A stretch of DNA of 64,000 bases from Pseudalkalibacillus hwajinpoensis (GTDB lineage: Bacteria; Bacillota; Bacilli; Bacillales; Guptibacillaceae): contig NZ_CP156674.1 in NCBI RefSeq assembly GCF_039851965.1, positions 3,472,001-3,536,000 of the forward strand, given 5' to 3'. Below are positions 50,010-58,311 of this stretch, one piece after another (the stretch's first letter is position 1; each line of letters starts with the position of its first letter). The notes under the pieces are model-generated. The model was given only the letters and a program-made list of their open reading frames with translations. It made no database searches and was not told the origin of the DNA. Position numbers and translations under genes: made by a program.

Positions 50010-51047
50010 ATGTTTGGTGGATTTTCAAGAGATATGGGAATAGATTTGGGTACAGCAAATACGCTGGCTTATGTAAAGGGTAAAGGCGTCGTTGTTAGGG
50101 AGCCTTCAGTTGTGGCCTTTCGAACAGATACTGGCTCTATCGAGGCTGTAGGGAATGACGCGAAGAACATGATTGGACGTACACCGGGAAATATCGTAGC
50201 TCTTCGTCCAATGAAAGATGGCGTTATTGCCGATTTTGAAACAACAGCAACAATGTTGAAGTATTTCATTCAGCAAGCACAAAAGAATCGTTCAGTATTT
50301 GCCCGCAAGCCAAATGTTATGGTTTGTGTCCCTTCTGGAATAACGGCAGTCGAAAAAAGAGCTGTAGAAGATGCGACACGTCAGGCAGGCGCTCGTGAAC
50401 CTTATACAATTGAAGAACCTTTTGCGGCAGCAATTGGTGCTGATTTACCTGTATGGGAACCAACAGGAAGCATGGTTGTTGATATTGGTGGAGGAACAAC
50501 TGAAGTTGCAATTATTTCACTTGGTGGAATTGTTACAAGCGAGTCGATCCGTATTGCGGGCGACGAGATGGACGAGTCTATTATTCAGTATGTGAAAAAG
50601 ACATATAATTTGATGATTGGTGAACGAACAGCTGAACAACTTAAGCTAGAAATTGGATCTGCAGGTTCAACTGAAGGTATTGAAGCGATGGATATTCGTG
50701 GACGAGACCTGGTGACGGGGCTACCCAAGACCATTAGCGTATCAGCTGATGAAGTTTCCGGCGCTCTTCGCGATACAGTGAACAGCATTATGGAAGCAGT
50801 TAAAGTGACACTTGAGAAAACACCACCAGAACTTGCTGCTGACATTATGGATCGTGGCATTGTCTTAACCGGTGGCGGTGCATTACTTCGAAACCTTGAT
50901 CAGGTGATTAGTGATGAAACTAAAATGCCTGTCATTGTTGCTGAAAATCCACTTGAGTGCGTGGCGATTGGTACAGGGCGTGCGCTCGAAAATATTCATC
51001 TGTTCAAATCTAGAGCTGGTATTACCTCCCGCTCAAAACAGAAGTAG
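50010..51047 (+). CDS. mreB: Rod-shape determining protein MreB
   Basis: Bacterial actin that organises lateral wall synthesis under the membrane. 345 residues with actin-type nucleotide motifs: DLGTANTLAYVKG (phosphate 1), VVDIGGGTTEVAII (phosphate 2), VLTGGGALLRNLD (adenosine), and EEPFAAAIGA. The N-terminal MFGGFSRDMG fits a membrane-binding start. GAAGGGAG precedes the ATG. A TATAAT occurs about 45 bases upstream but has no convincing -35. First gene of mreBCD-minCD. Confidence 0.97.
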   Translation: MFGGFSRDMGIDLGTANTLAYVKGKGVVVREPSVVAFRTDTGSIEAVGNDAKNMIGRTPGNIVALRPMKDGVIADFETTATMLKYFIQQAQKNRSVFARKPNVMVCVPSGITAVEKRAVEDATRQAGAREPYTIEEPFAAAIGADLPVWEPTGSMVVDIGGGTTEVAIISLGGIVTSESIRIAGDEMDESIIQYVKKTYNLMIGERTAEQLKLEIGSAGSTEGIEAMDIRGRDLVTGLPKTISVSADEVSGALRDTVNSIMEAVKVTLEKTPPELAADIMDRGIVLTGGGALLRNLDQVISDETKMPVIVAENPLECVAIGTGRALENIHLFKSRAGITSRSKQK

Positions 51048-51063
51048 TTGGAAGGTGTAAGGC

Positions 51064-51942
51064 ATGCCACAATTTTTTTCGAATAAACGACTAATTGTAT
51101 TACTAGTTAGCATCATTATCCTCGTTGCTCTGATTGGAACGTCAATGAAAGAACGCGATGCATTAACGATGCCAGAGCAATTTTTCAAAGATTCAGTTGG
51201 CTGGCTGCAATCGATTTTCTATAAACCCGCTAATTCAGTAGCGGGTTTATTTGAGAGTATAGGTGATATGAAAGATATGTACGAAGAAAATAAGCTTCTG
51301 AAATCCAGGCTTAATGAATTCGTATCATTATCTGAAGAGCTGAAAACTGTTAAAAATGAAAACGAAGAACTGAAAAGTGAATTAAATATAGATTCATCGA
51401 CAGGGTTATCGAATTATGAGACCTATCACGCTAATATGATCGCCCGCTCACCAGACCGATGGAATGATTTATTAACCATTGATAAAGGGAAACAAGATGG
51501 TGTAGCTGCAAATATGGCGGTTGCTACTGCTGATGGGCTTATCGGTAAGGTAAAGAACGTTCAGCCGTTTTCTTCCACTGTCCAACTTATTAGTGACGTA
51601 GATCGTACGAATCGGATAGCGGCAATGACGCAGGAAGATGAGAATGTTTTCGGAACCATTGAAGGGTACGATACAGAAAAAGAAGTTCTGCTTTTTTCGA
51701 AAATCCCAGTTGACATTAAAGTTGAAAAGGGTCAGACCGTAATTACTGCTGGGAATGGTGGGATTTTTCCTAGAGGCATTGTGATCGGTGAAATTGTTGA
51801 TGTGGAAACAGATAACGTAGGAACAACACAAACAGCTCACGTAAAACCTGCGGCCGATTTGTACGATATTAACAATGTAATGGTTATTGATCGTGGGGCA
51901 CAAAATGTAACGCCGGATAGCGGAGAAGGTGAAGGGGAATGA
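51064..51942 (+). CDS. mreC: Cell shape protein MreC
   Basis: Bitopic membrane protein linking MreB to the extracellular wall enzymes. 292 residues: one N-terminal helix (about 8-26), a coiled coil at about 65-105 (LLKSRLNEFVSLSEELKTVKNENEEL in part), then the beta-barrel domain (ARSPDRWNDLLTIDKGKQDGV, GLIGKV, TAGNGGIFPRGIVIG). Its stop overlaps mreD by four bases. Confidence 0.96.
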   Translation: MPQFFSNKRLIVLLVSIIILVALIGTSMKERDALTMPEQFFKDSVGWLQSIFYKPANSVAGLFESIGDMKDMYEENKLLKSRLNEFVSLSEELKTVKNENEELKSELNIDSSTGLSNYETYHANMIARSPDRWNDLLTIDKGKQDGVAANMAVATADGLIGKVKNVQPFSSTVQLISDVDRTNRIAAMTQEDENVFGTIEGYDTEKEVLLFSKIPVDIKVEKGQTVITAGNGGIFPRGIVIGEIVDVETDNVGTTQTAHVKPAADLYDINNVMVIDRGAQNVTPDSGEGEGE

Positions 51943-52484
51943 AGCGCCTTCTTTTATCCGGAACGCTCTTCGTCCTCTTTTTAATCGAGGGTACCGTATT
52001 TCAGGTCTTTGCCCCTGAACAGTATGATTTCGGCTTTCAACTTATTCCACGTTTTGTAACCGTGATTGTTGTGATGATCGGTATGATTCTCAGTCCTGCA
52101 TATGGAGTTCTATATGGCATCATATTTGGCCTTCTCCACGACTTAATTTATACAGATCTCGTTGGTGTGTACATGTTTGGAATTGCGGTAGCAGCTTACA
52201 TAATCGGGTATTTCTCTAAAGCTTTTCACCTGAATTGGTTTACAACGCTCATTCTAGGTTTGCTTGGGGTATCAATGGTGGAATTTTATGTGTACGAACT
52301 GTTTGCTCTGATTAATGTGACTGACCTTGCATTCGATTCATTTTTCTATAAGCGCTATCTGCCTTCTTTAATCCTAAATGGTGTCTTTTTACTTATTGTT
52401 TACTATCCTGTTAAGCGGTTGCTAGAAGAATTATCGGAAAGCCGTAGACAAGAAAATCAGTCCAAAAAGAGGAGTTTCCTTTAG
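51939..52484 (+). CDS. mreD: Rod shape-determining protein MreD
   Basis: Integral membrane partner of MreC in the elongation complex. 181 residues with about five or six helices (LIPRFVTVIVVMIGMIL, GVLYGIIFGLLHDLIYTDLVGVYMF, ILNGVFLLIVYYPV). Length and hydrophobic pattern match the family. Translationally coupled to mreC by an ATGA overlap. Confidence 0.95.
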   Translation: MKRLLLSGTLFVLFLIEGTVFQVFAPEQYDFGFQLIPRFVTVIVVMIGMILSPAYGVLYGIIFGLLHDLIYTDLVGVYMFGIAVAAYIIGYFSKAFHLNWFTTLILGLLGVSMVEFYVYELFALINVTDLAFDSFFYKRYLPSLILNGVFLLIVYYPVKRLLEELSESRRQENQSKKRSFL

Positions 52485-52519
52485 CAGCGTTGAATTATTC
52501 TATGTTGAGGTGAATGAAA

Positions 52520-53203
52520 TTGTCTATGGCACAAAAGCAAACACAGCATTTTGTCACAATTAAAGGAACGAAAAACGGCTTGAATCTGATTTTAGATGAT
52601 TCTTGCGCTTTTCGTGATGTTATAAATGAACTTGATGAAAAGCTTTCCGCACGTCATATTCAGCAGACGGAAGGCTACACGATTACCGTCACACTTAAAC
52701 TCGGTAATCGCTATTTAACGACCGAACAGGAAGAAGAGCTTCGCTCGATGATCCATTCTAAACAGAACCTTGCCGTGGACCGCATTGATTCAAATGTGAT
52801 TTCAAGGGAAGAAGCGGAAGCAGAACGAAAACGATCGACGGTTACAACGATAACAAGGACAGTTCGTTCTGGACAGGTTCTTGAAGTGGAAGGGGACCTC
52901 CTTTTAATTGGAGATGTCAATCCAGGTGGAACTGTAAAAGCAATTGGAAACATTTTTGTAATGGGCTCCCTCCGTGGCATTGCACATGCAGGATCTGATG
53001 GTGAATTAGAAGCTGTAATTACAGCAGCTGTCATGAAACCTTCACAGCTAAGAATCTCAGAGTTAATCAGCAGACCCCCAGATCAAGCGGGGACAGCAGT
53101 TCATGAGGCTGAATGTGCATTCGTTAGGGGTGGTTATGCAGAAATTAGCGTTGATCGAATTCAAATACTGACTAAAGTAAGACCGAATTTGACAAGGTTG
53201 TAG
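52520..53203 (+). CDS. minC: Septum site-determining protein MinC
   Basis: Inhibitor of FtsZ ring formation away from midcell. I choose TTG 52520, with GAGGTGA seven bases upstream; ATG 52514 abuts the RBS and ATG 52526 is somewhat far, so the start is uncertain by a few codons. About 227 residues: N-terminal FtsZ-binding domain (VTIKGTKNGLNLILDDSC), linker, and the C-terminal beta-helix (VRSGQVLEVEGDLLLIGDVNPGG, AIGNIFVMGSLRGIAHAG) that binds MinD. Confidence 0.95.
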   Translation: MSMAQKQTQHFVTIKGTKNGLNLILDDSCAFRDVINELDEKLSARHIQQTEGYTITVTLKLGNRYLTTEQEEELRSMIHSKQNLAVDRIDSNVISREEAEAERKRSTVTTITRTVRSGQVLEVEGDLLLIGDVNPGGTVKAIGNIFVMGSLRGIAHAGSDGELEAVITAAVMKPSQLRISELISRPPDQAGTAVHEAECAFVRGGYAEISVDRIQILTKVRPNLTRL

Positions 53204-53222
53204 ACAGAAAGGGGAATGTTGT

Positions 53223-54023
53223 GTGGGAGACGCTATCGTAATTACTTCCGGAAAAGGTGGTGTGGGTAAGACCACAACGACAGCAAACATCGGAACAGCT
53301 CTTGCACTATCGGGGAAAAAGGTATGTCTGGTAGATACGGATATTGGACTTCGTAATCTCGATGTTGTCATGGGACTTGAAAATCGGATCATTTATGACC
53401 TCGTTGATGTGGCGGAGGAAAGGTGCCGGCTTCACCAGGCTTTAATTAAAGACAAACGATTTGAAGCTCTTTATATGCTTCCGGCAGCTCAGACGAAAGA
53501 TAAGTCTGCTGTTCAACCCGAGCAGATGAAGAGGATTATAGATGAATTAAAGCAGGATTATGATTACGTGTTAATTGATTGTCCTGCAGGAATTGAACAG
53601 GGCTTCAAGAATGCGATCGCCGGCGCTGATAAATCAGTTGTTGTGACAACACCTGAAACATCTGCCGTTCGTGATGCGGATCGGATTATTGGACTTCTTG
53701 AAAAAGAAGAGGGTATTGAAGCTCCAAAGCTTGTCGTTAACCGAATTCGGAACCATATGATGGAGAGTGGAGATATGCTGGACGTCGATGAAATCGTATC
53801 GATACTTGCGATTGATTTACTCGGAATTGTAGGGGACGACGACACAGTGATTACCGCATCGAACAAAGGGGAGCCAATTGCACTTGACCCGAGCTCCAAA
53901 GCATCGATCGCCTATCGAAATATTGCAAGACGAATTCTTGGCGAGTCTGTACCACTTCTTTCTCTGCAAGAAGAGAGAGGCATGTTAAGTAAGGTGAAAA
54001 AGTTTTTTGGGATGCGTTCATGA
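53223..54023 (+). CDS. minD: Septum site-determining ATPase MinD
   Basis: Membrane-associated ATPase that recruits MinC. 266 residues from GTG 53223, preceded by AAAGGGGA. Deviant Walker A SGKGGVGKTTT near residues 9-19, DTDIGLRNLDVVMG, DCPAGIEQGF, and a C-terminal amphipathic membrane anchor (LSKVKKFFGM). Last gene of the mreBCD-minCD cluster, closed by a terminator. Confidence 0.97.
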   Translation: MGDAIVITSGKGGVGKTTTTANIGTALALSGKKVCLVDTDIGLRNLDVVMGLENRIIYDLVDVAEERCRLHQALIKDKRFEALYMLPAAQTKDKSAVQPEQMKRIIDELKQDYDYVLIDCPAGIEQGFKNAIAGADKSVVVTTPETSAVRDADRIIGLLEKEEGIEAPKLVVNRIRNHMMESGDMLDVDEIVSILAIDLLGIVGDDDTVITASNKGEPIALDPSSKASIAYRNIARRILGESVPLLSLQEERGMLSKVKKFFGMRS

Positions 54024-54051
54024 ATCTCGGCCAATTGGCCGAGATTTTTTT
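54023..54051 (+). terminator. Terminator of mreBCD-minCD
   Basis: AATCTCGGCC, loop AATT, GGCCGAGATT then TTTTT, starting at the minD stop. Confidence 0.95.
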
Positions 54052-54078
54052 CATTTTTATTGCAAAGGGATGCTGGTG

Positions 54079-54107
54079 ACATAACCCTTCCGGACAAGTC
54101 ATAAACT
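54079..54107 (+). promoter_or_regulatory. Candidate sigma-E promoter of spoIVFAB
   Basis: ACATAAC (54079-54085), 14 bases, CATAAACT (54100-54107); the -10 matches CATACAnT at all but one defined base. spoIVFA-spoIVFB is sigma-E dependent in B. subtilis. ATG of spoIVFA is 32 bases downstream. Confidence 0.5.
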
Positions 54108-54138
54108 GTATACTACCTACAGGAAGGAAGGGTGAGCA

Positions 54139-54876
54139 ATGGGGAAAGATCTGGATGAAATGAGAAAGCGGCTTCATTCAAGAAAAAAGCATCGTCAACC
54201 GCTTCGTATGGTGGAACGTCTTGATCAAAAAGAAGATAATCATTCTTATTCCTATCAAAATACGGAGGTGAAAATACATCCTCTATTTAACAAGCAAAGT
54301 TTCTTAATTCGCTCGATGATGGCTGGCTGCCTGTTTCTTGCTGCGGGAATTTTATTTAAAGCAGAGAGTGAACGTCTTGCTCCTGTGCAGGGTTATGTTT
54401 CCGATATGATGGAGCAGGAATTTCAGTTTGCTGCTGTGAAGAATTGGTATGAAGGGAAATTCGGAAACCCGGTCGCTTTGTTTCCAACAGCACCGGAGGA
54501 TACCGCGGGAGAACAGCCTCTTTATGCGCTGCCTGCAAGTGGGAAAGTTCTAGAGAATTTTGAAACGACAGGGAAAGGGATAATGGTCGAAACCGTGTTA
54601 AGTACTGAAGTCGAAGCGATAGATGCCGGTGTTGTGACGTATGCAGCAAATAAGGAAGGAATCGGTCAAACCGTTGTTATTCAGCACACTGACGGAAGTG
54701 AATCCTGGTATGGTATGCTGGATTCAATCGATGTAGCGCTTTATGACTTTGTTAAGTCAAAGGACAAACTTGGAAGCGTGACAAACTCTGAAGATGGAAA
54801 GACCGGGACGTTCTATTTTGCTATCAAGCAGAACGAGACCTTCATCGATCCGCTTCAAGTTGTCCCTATTGAATAA
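54139..54876 (+). CDS. spoIVFA: Stage IV sporulation protein FA
   Basis: Mother-cell membrane protein that holds and restrains the SpoIVFB protease at the forespore membrane until signalled. 245 residues: basic cytoplasmic N-terminus, one membrane helix at about 57-75 (IRSMMAGCLFLAAGILF), and an M23/LytM-like domain (about 130-245) lacking a clear set of zinc ligands, so degenerate. AAGGAAGG precedes the ATG. The stop overlaps spoIVFB by one base. Confidence 0.93.
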   Translation: MGKDLDEMRKRLHSRKKHRQPLRMVERLDQKEDNHSYSYQNTEVKIHPLFNKQSFLIRSMMAGCLFLAAGILFKAESERLAPVQGYVSDMMEQEFQFAAVKNWYEGKFGNPVALFPTAPEDTAGEQPLYALPASGKVLENFETTGKGIMVETVLSTEVEAIDAGVVTYAANKEGIGQTVVIQHTDGSESWYGMLDSIDVALYDFVKSKDKLGSVTNSEDGKTGTFYFAIKQNETFIDPLQVVPIE

Positions 54877-55700
54877 TGCTGAAAATGGTAACGATTCATC
54901 CATTGTTTTGGATGACGATTGGACTTTCTATTCTAACGGGTAGGTTTCGTGAGATGCTGCTTTTGTTTTTAGTTGTCCTCATTCATGAAGGTGGTCATGC
55001 AGCAGCTGCACTTTATTTTAGGTGGCGGGTAAAAGAAATTGTCCTTTTACCCTTTGGTGGTGTAGCTGTAGTGGATGAACATGGAAATCGTCCAGTTAAA
55101 GAAGAATTTATTGTGATTCTTGCAGGCCCCTTGCAGCATGTCTGGATGATTGGTCTGGCTATGTATCTTCATCGGATCGGTATGATGGACGACATGTATA
55201 GCCTCTTTATCCTTCACAACATTATGGTTTTACTTTTTAACTTGTTACCAATCTGGCCCCTTGATGGTGGCAAATTGCTTTTTCTGTTGATCACATTGTT
55301 TTATCCATTTAAAGCTGCACATCGTCTTATGCTTCGAACCTCAATTATATTTCTCTTCATTATGATAGTGATGACTTTCTATTTCTTCCCCTTCCACCTG
55401 AATTTGTGGATGGTTATCGTATTTCTATGCACTGCTCACTTTAAAGAATGGAAACATCATCCTTATATTTATTTGCGCTTTTTGCTTGAACGGTATTCAA
55501 AATCATATGTTGGAAAGAAAGAGACACTTTCCGTCTTGCCGGATATGAAGGTAAATGAAGTACTTTCAAAATTTTCTCGTGGAAAGCACTATCAAATTCT
55601 CGTTCAGAACATGGATATAATAGCGGATGAGCACCTCTTGCTCGAAGCATATTTCAAGAATAATCAGGTCGGATGTGCAGTTGGATCATTATTTCGATAA
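54876..55700 (+). CDS. spoIVFB: Intramembrane metalloprotease SpoIVFB
   Basis: Site-2 protease (M50) that cuts pro-sigma-K to active sigma-K in the mother cell. 274 residues with about six membrane helices. Zinc site: HEGGH at residues 37-41 (HExxH) and D130 in LLPIWPLDGGKL. A C-terminal soluble part of about 70 residues (SVLPDMKVNEVLSKFSRGKHY) resembles the ATP-sensing CBS-like region of the family. Coupled to spoIVFA by TAATG. Confidence 0.95.
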   Translation: MLKMVTIHPLFWMTIGLSILTGRFREMLLLFLVVLIHEGGHAAAALYFRWRVKEIVLLPFGGVAVVDEHGNRPVKEEFIVILAGPLQHVWMIGLAMYLHRIGMMDDMYSLFILHNIMVLLFNLLPIWPLDGGKLLFLLITLFYPFKAAHRLMLRTSIIFLFIMIVMTFYFFPFHLNLWMVIVFLCTAHFKEWKHHPYIYLRFLLERYSKSYVGKKETLSVLPDMKVNEVLSKFSRGKHYQILVQNMDIIADEHLLLEAYFKNNQVGCAVGSLFR

Positions 55701-55730
55701 AATAGAGAAAACGCATTAAAGGAGAAAGCT

Positions 55731-56894
55731 ATGCAGTTAATCGTCCTTGAAGAAAAGAAATGGTGGGCAGCCGCTATTGAAATAGAAAACAGAATTACAG
55801 ATATTTGGGCAGAACAAATAGATATGGGGAAACCTGGTCATGGAGATCTGATCCTCGGGAAAGTTTCAGCGGTGCTGGATGGTAAAAATGCAGCCTTTGT
55901 ATCCCTCGGCCGTGGAAAACCGGGGTTATTAAATGGAGATGAGTTAGTGGTTTCGCAGCGCCAGAAGACAGTCGGGAAATCAAAGCCGGCTGTTTCAGAC
56001 TGTCTTGAAGAAGGACAGCCTGTTCTTGTTCAAGTTAAATATCCGGGTGCTGATCGTAAGGGTCCGATTCTTACTGAACTAATCACATTTACAGGTGAAA
56101 AACTTGTTTACATGCCTTATGCGGGGTACTCTGGAGTTTCTAAACAACTTACTGCGAAGAGAGAGCGTCTTTTGTCTTTTGCCGAGCAGCGTTGCATAGA
56201 GCAGGAAGGTCTTATTTTTCGAACGAGTTCAGGTCAGGCGAATGACGTACAGTTAAATCGAGAACTAGAAACTCATCGTGCAGAGTTTAATCGTCTTCTG
56301 GAGATGTCGACAGGTATGCTTCCCCCAGCTTTACTAAAGAAAGGTAAAGGGTTAAGCGAACAAGTGAGTAACCTGTTTCCACTTCATCACGTTACTGGAT
56401 TCATTTCCAATTCCCCTGATGCACTGACGGCGTTTATGCCATATCTTCCAAAACAAGTGGAGGTTTCACTGCCACCCCATCATCAAAAGAAAACAGGAAA
56501 GCTTAAAGAGACATTAGCAAGCTTGCAGCAGCAAACGGTGAAAATTGCCAAAGCCAACCTTCATATCGAAGAGACAAAGGCCGTTACCGCAATAGATGTT
56601 GATTCAGGCGGGGCAGATTTTGGAAGTAAAAGAGAAACGCATTACGCCGTTAACATAGCAGCGATAGATGAAATTGCAAGACAGATCAGATTGCGAAACA
56701 TAGGCGGAATGATTGTAATAGACTTTCTTCGCGTAGAGCGGGAGGATCAGGCTATTCTATTTGAACTGATGAAGAGCAAAGAAACAAACGACCCCCGTCT
56801 TCAGGTAGTAGGGTTTACAAAACTTGGCCTGTTTGAATTGCAGAGAAAGAAGGCTGGACTTCCTTTAAGTAAAATTACTCGAAACGACGAATAA
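55731..56894 (+). CDS. RNase E/G-like protein, short form
   Basis: Member of the RNase E/G family. B. subtilis lacks this family. 387 residues against about 490 for E. coli RNase G. An S1-like part lies near 35-110 (GDLILGKVSAVLDGKNAAFVSLG), and the DNase I-like catalytic domain near 280-370 keeps both metal-binding aspartates, D289 in AIDVDSGG and D331 in IVIDFLRV. The protein ends soon after, at LQRKKAGLPLSKI, with no zinc-link CPxC motif and no small C-terminal domain. Activity and tetramer assembly are therefore uncertain. AAAGGAGAAAG precedes the ATG; rplU follows. Confidence 0.85.
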   Translation: MQLIVLEEKKWWAAAIEIENRITDIWAEQIDMGKPGHGDLILGKVSAVLDGKNAAFVSLGRGKPGLLNGDELVVSQRQKTVGKSKPAVSDCLEEGQPVLVQVKYPGADRKGPILTELITFTGEKLVYMPYAGYSGVSKQLTAKRERLLSFAEQRCIEQEGLIFRTSSGQANDVQLNRELETHRAEFNRLLEMSTGMLPPALLKKGKGLSEQVSNLFPLHHVTGFISNSPDALTAFMPYLPKQVEVSLPPHHQKKTGKLKETLASLQQQTVKIAKANLHIEETKAVTAIDVDSGGADFGSKRETHYAVNIAAIDEIARQIRLRNIGGMIVIDFLRVEREDQAILFELMKSKETNDPRLQVVGFTKLGLFELQRKKAGLPLSKITRNDE

Positions 56895-56913
56895 AAAAAG
56901 AAATTTTATCACA

Positions 56914-56943
56914 TTGACACAGTAATTTTCGCTGTGGTATGAT
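56914..56943 (+). promoter_or_regulatory. Sigma-A promoter of rplU-ysxB-rpmA
   Basis: Consensus TTGACA (56914-56919), 18 bases, TATGAT (56938-56943), directly before the L21 leader. Confidence 0.8.
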
Positions 56944-56949
56944 TTAGTG

Positions 56950-57046
56950 GTTAGTTCGTTTGGAAGCACCCAAAGAGCTACAACCGCTCAAAATCAGGTT
57001 TTCAAGCTAGTTTCTAGCACCTGTAATGGCGAGTCTTAGTATTAGA
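56950..57046 (+). ncRNA. Ribosomal protein L21 leader
   Basis: The 5' UTR of rplU carries the conserved Firmicutes L21 leader: GAGCTACAACCGCTC hairpin, then AAAATCAGG, the CTAGTTTCTAG hairpin and CACCTGTAATGGCGAG. Such leaders are thought to bind L21 and reduce expression of the operon. Boundaries are approximate. Confidence 0.8.
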
Positions 57047-57059
57047 GGAGGTGCACGTA

Positions 57060-57368
57060 ATGTACGCTATTATTGAAACTGGTGGTAAGCAAATTAGAGT
57101 TACTGAAGGTCAGGAAATTTACATCGAGCTTCTTAACACAGAAGCAGGTGAAACGGTTACTTTTGACCGTGTGCTAATGGTAGGTGGAGATGACGTTAAA
57201 GTTGGTTCTCCTATCGTAGATGGCGCTACTGTTACTGCTAAAGTTGACAAGCACGGCAAAGGTAAGAAGATCACGGTTTATAAATATAAGCCAAAGAAAA
57301 ACTACCGTCGTAAGCAAGGACACCGTCAACCTTACACTAAAGTAGTTATCGACAAAATTAACGCTTAA
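57060..57368 (+). CDS. rplU: 50S ribosomal protein L21
   Basis: Large-subunit protein binding 23S rRNA. ATG 57060 follows GAGGAGGTG and gives 102 residues, the standard length (MYAIIETGGKQIRVTEGQ, GKGKKITVYKYKPKKNYRRKQGHRQPYT in part). First gene of rplU-ysxB-rpmA, downstream of the L21 leader. Confidence 0.98.
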   Translation: MYAIIETGGKQIRVTEGQEIYIELLNTEAGETVTFDRVLMVGGDDVKVGSPIVDGATVTAKVDKHGKGKKITVYKYKPKKNYRRKQGHRQPYTKVVIDKINA

Positions 57369-57379
57369 GGGTTATTAAG

Positions 57380-57712
57380 ATGATACGTTTCAAGCTGAAA
57401 CGAGATTCTGACAATCGCATTATCTCATTTTCTCTTTCAGGTCACGCTGAGTCAGGACCATACGGTTATGATTTAGTCTGTGCAGGTGTTTCTGCCGTGT
57501 CGATTGGGACTGTGAATGCGATTGAATCCCTCTGCGATGTACAACTCATAATTGATATGGAGGATGAAGGCGGCTATCTCAGCTGTGCCGTTCCAGCACG
57601 TCTGGAGCAGCGTACGGATGAGAACGTTCAACTTCTCCTTCAGGGAATGGAAGTTTCCATTTCTGCTATTGCCGAAGATTACGGCAAGCATATCCAAATT
57701 ACTCACACATAG
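57380..57712 (+). CDS. ysxB: Ribosomal-processing cysteine protease Prp (YsxB)
   Basis: Cysteine protease that removes the N-terminal extension of L27 in Firmicutes. 110 residues; catalytic dyad H22 and C34 visible in SGHAESGPYGYDLVCAGVSA. Located between rplU and rpmA, next to its substrate gene. It ends a few bases before the rpmA RBS. Confidence 0.95.
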   Translation: MIRFKLKRDSDNRIISFSLSGHAESGPYGYDLVCAGVSAVSIGTVNAIESLCDVQLIIDMEDEGGYLSCAVPARLEQRTDENVQLLLQGMEVSISAIAEDYGKHIQITHT

Positions 57713-57725
57713 GAGGTGGGACAAC

Positions 57726-58016
57726 ATGTTGAAAATGAATCTACAGTTTTTCGCATCTAAAAAGGGTGTAGGTAGTACAAAAAACGGCCGTGATTCAATC
57801 TCCAAGCGTCTTGGCGCGAAGAGCGCAGACGGCGAGTTCGTATCCGGCGGTTCTATTCTTTTCCGTCAACGCGGAACTAAGATCTACCCTGGTGCTAACG
57901 TTGGCCGCGGTGGAGACGACACTCTATATGCGAAAATCGACGGTATCGTGAAATTCGAACGTCTTGGACGTGACCGTAAACAAGTAAGTGTATATCCAGT
58001 TGCTAAGGAAGCATAA
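57726..58016 (+). CDS. rpmA: 50S ribosomal protein L27 with cleavable N-terminus
   Basis: Large-subunit protein near the peptidyl transferase centre. ATG 57726 follows AGGAGGTGGGAC. 96 residues. It starts MLKMNLQFFASKKGVGST: the LQFF/ASKKG junction is the known Prp cleavage site, so the first nine or so residues should be removed before assembly. The open frame upstream of 57726 lies in ysxB and is not coding for L27. Confidence 0.97.
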   Translation: MLKMNLQFFASKKGVGSTKNGRDSISKRLGAKSADGEFVSGGSILFRQRGTKIYPGANVGRGGDDTLYAKIDGIVKFERLGRDRKQVSVYPVAKEA

Positions 58017-58026
58017 GCAACCTAAG

Positions 58027-58057
58027 AAAAACTCTAACCGTTCGGTTAGAGTTTTTT
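58027..58057 (+). terminator. Terminator of rplU-ysxB-rpmA
   Basis: AACTCTAACC, loop GTTC, GGTTAGAGTT then TTTT. The next 250 bases to spo0B contain a second imperfect hairpin (AATCGCTTTT with GAAAGCGCGATT, about 58091-58127) but no gene. Confidence 0.93.
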
Positions 58058-58311
58058 GATATAATGGAATTGGTTAGGCATGGTTCGGATAATCGCTTTT
58101 GATAATCGTTTTTAGTGAAAGCGCGATTTTAGACTCAATCGCCTTATGGAGAAATGAGTTTAAAATTAAAACAGGCTGTTAACGAAGCAAAATAGATCAA
58201 TGACGACGCACAAAGAATTCGCATTAGATCGTTTTCTTTTAGGGGAAATAACATACAGAAATGATAAATTGTTATAATGAAGGAAATGGTTAGAGCATTG
58301 GGAGTGCAATT

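Noticed and set aside
51472..51903. 143-codon leftward frame inside mreC
   Set aside because: Antisense to a clear mreC; no RBS, composition of a shadow frame.
53564..54177. Overlapping leftward frames across minD and spoIVFA
   Set aside because: Antisense shadows crossing a strong terminator.
57552..57725. 58-residue N-terminal extension of rpmA
   Set aside because: It overlaps ysxB in another frame; ATG 57726 has AGGAGGTG and matches L27.
58154..58195. 13-codon frame MSLKLKQAVNEAK after a GGAGAA
   Set aside because: Too short and without any context to distinguish it from chance.
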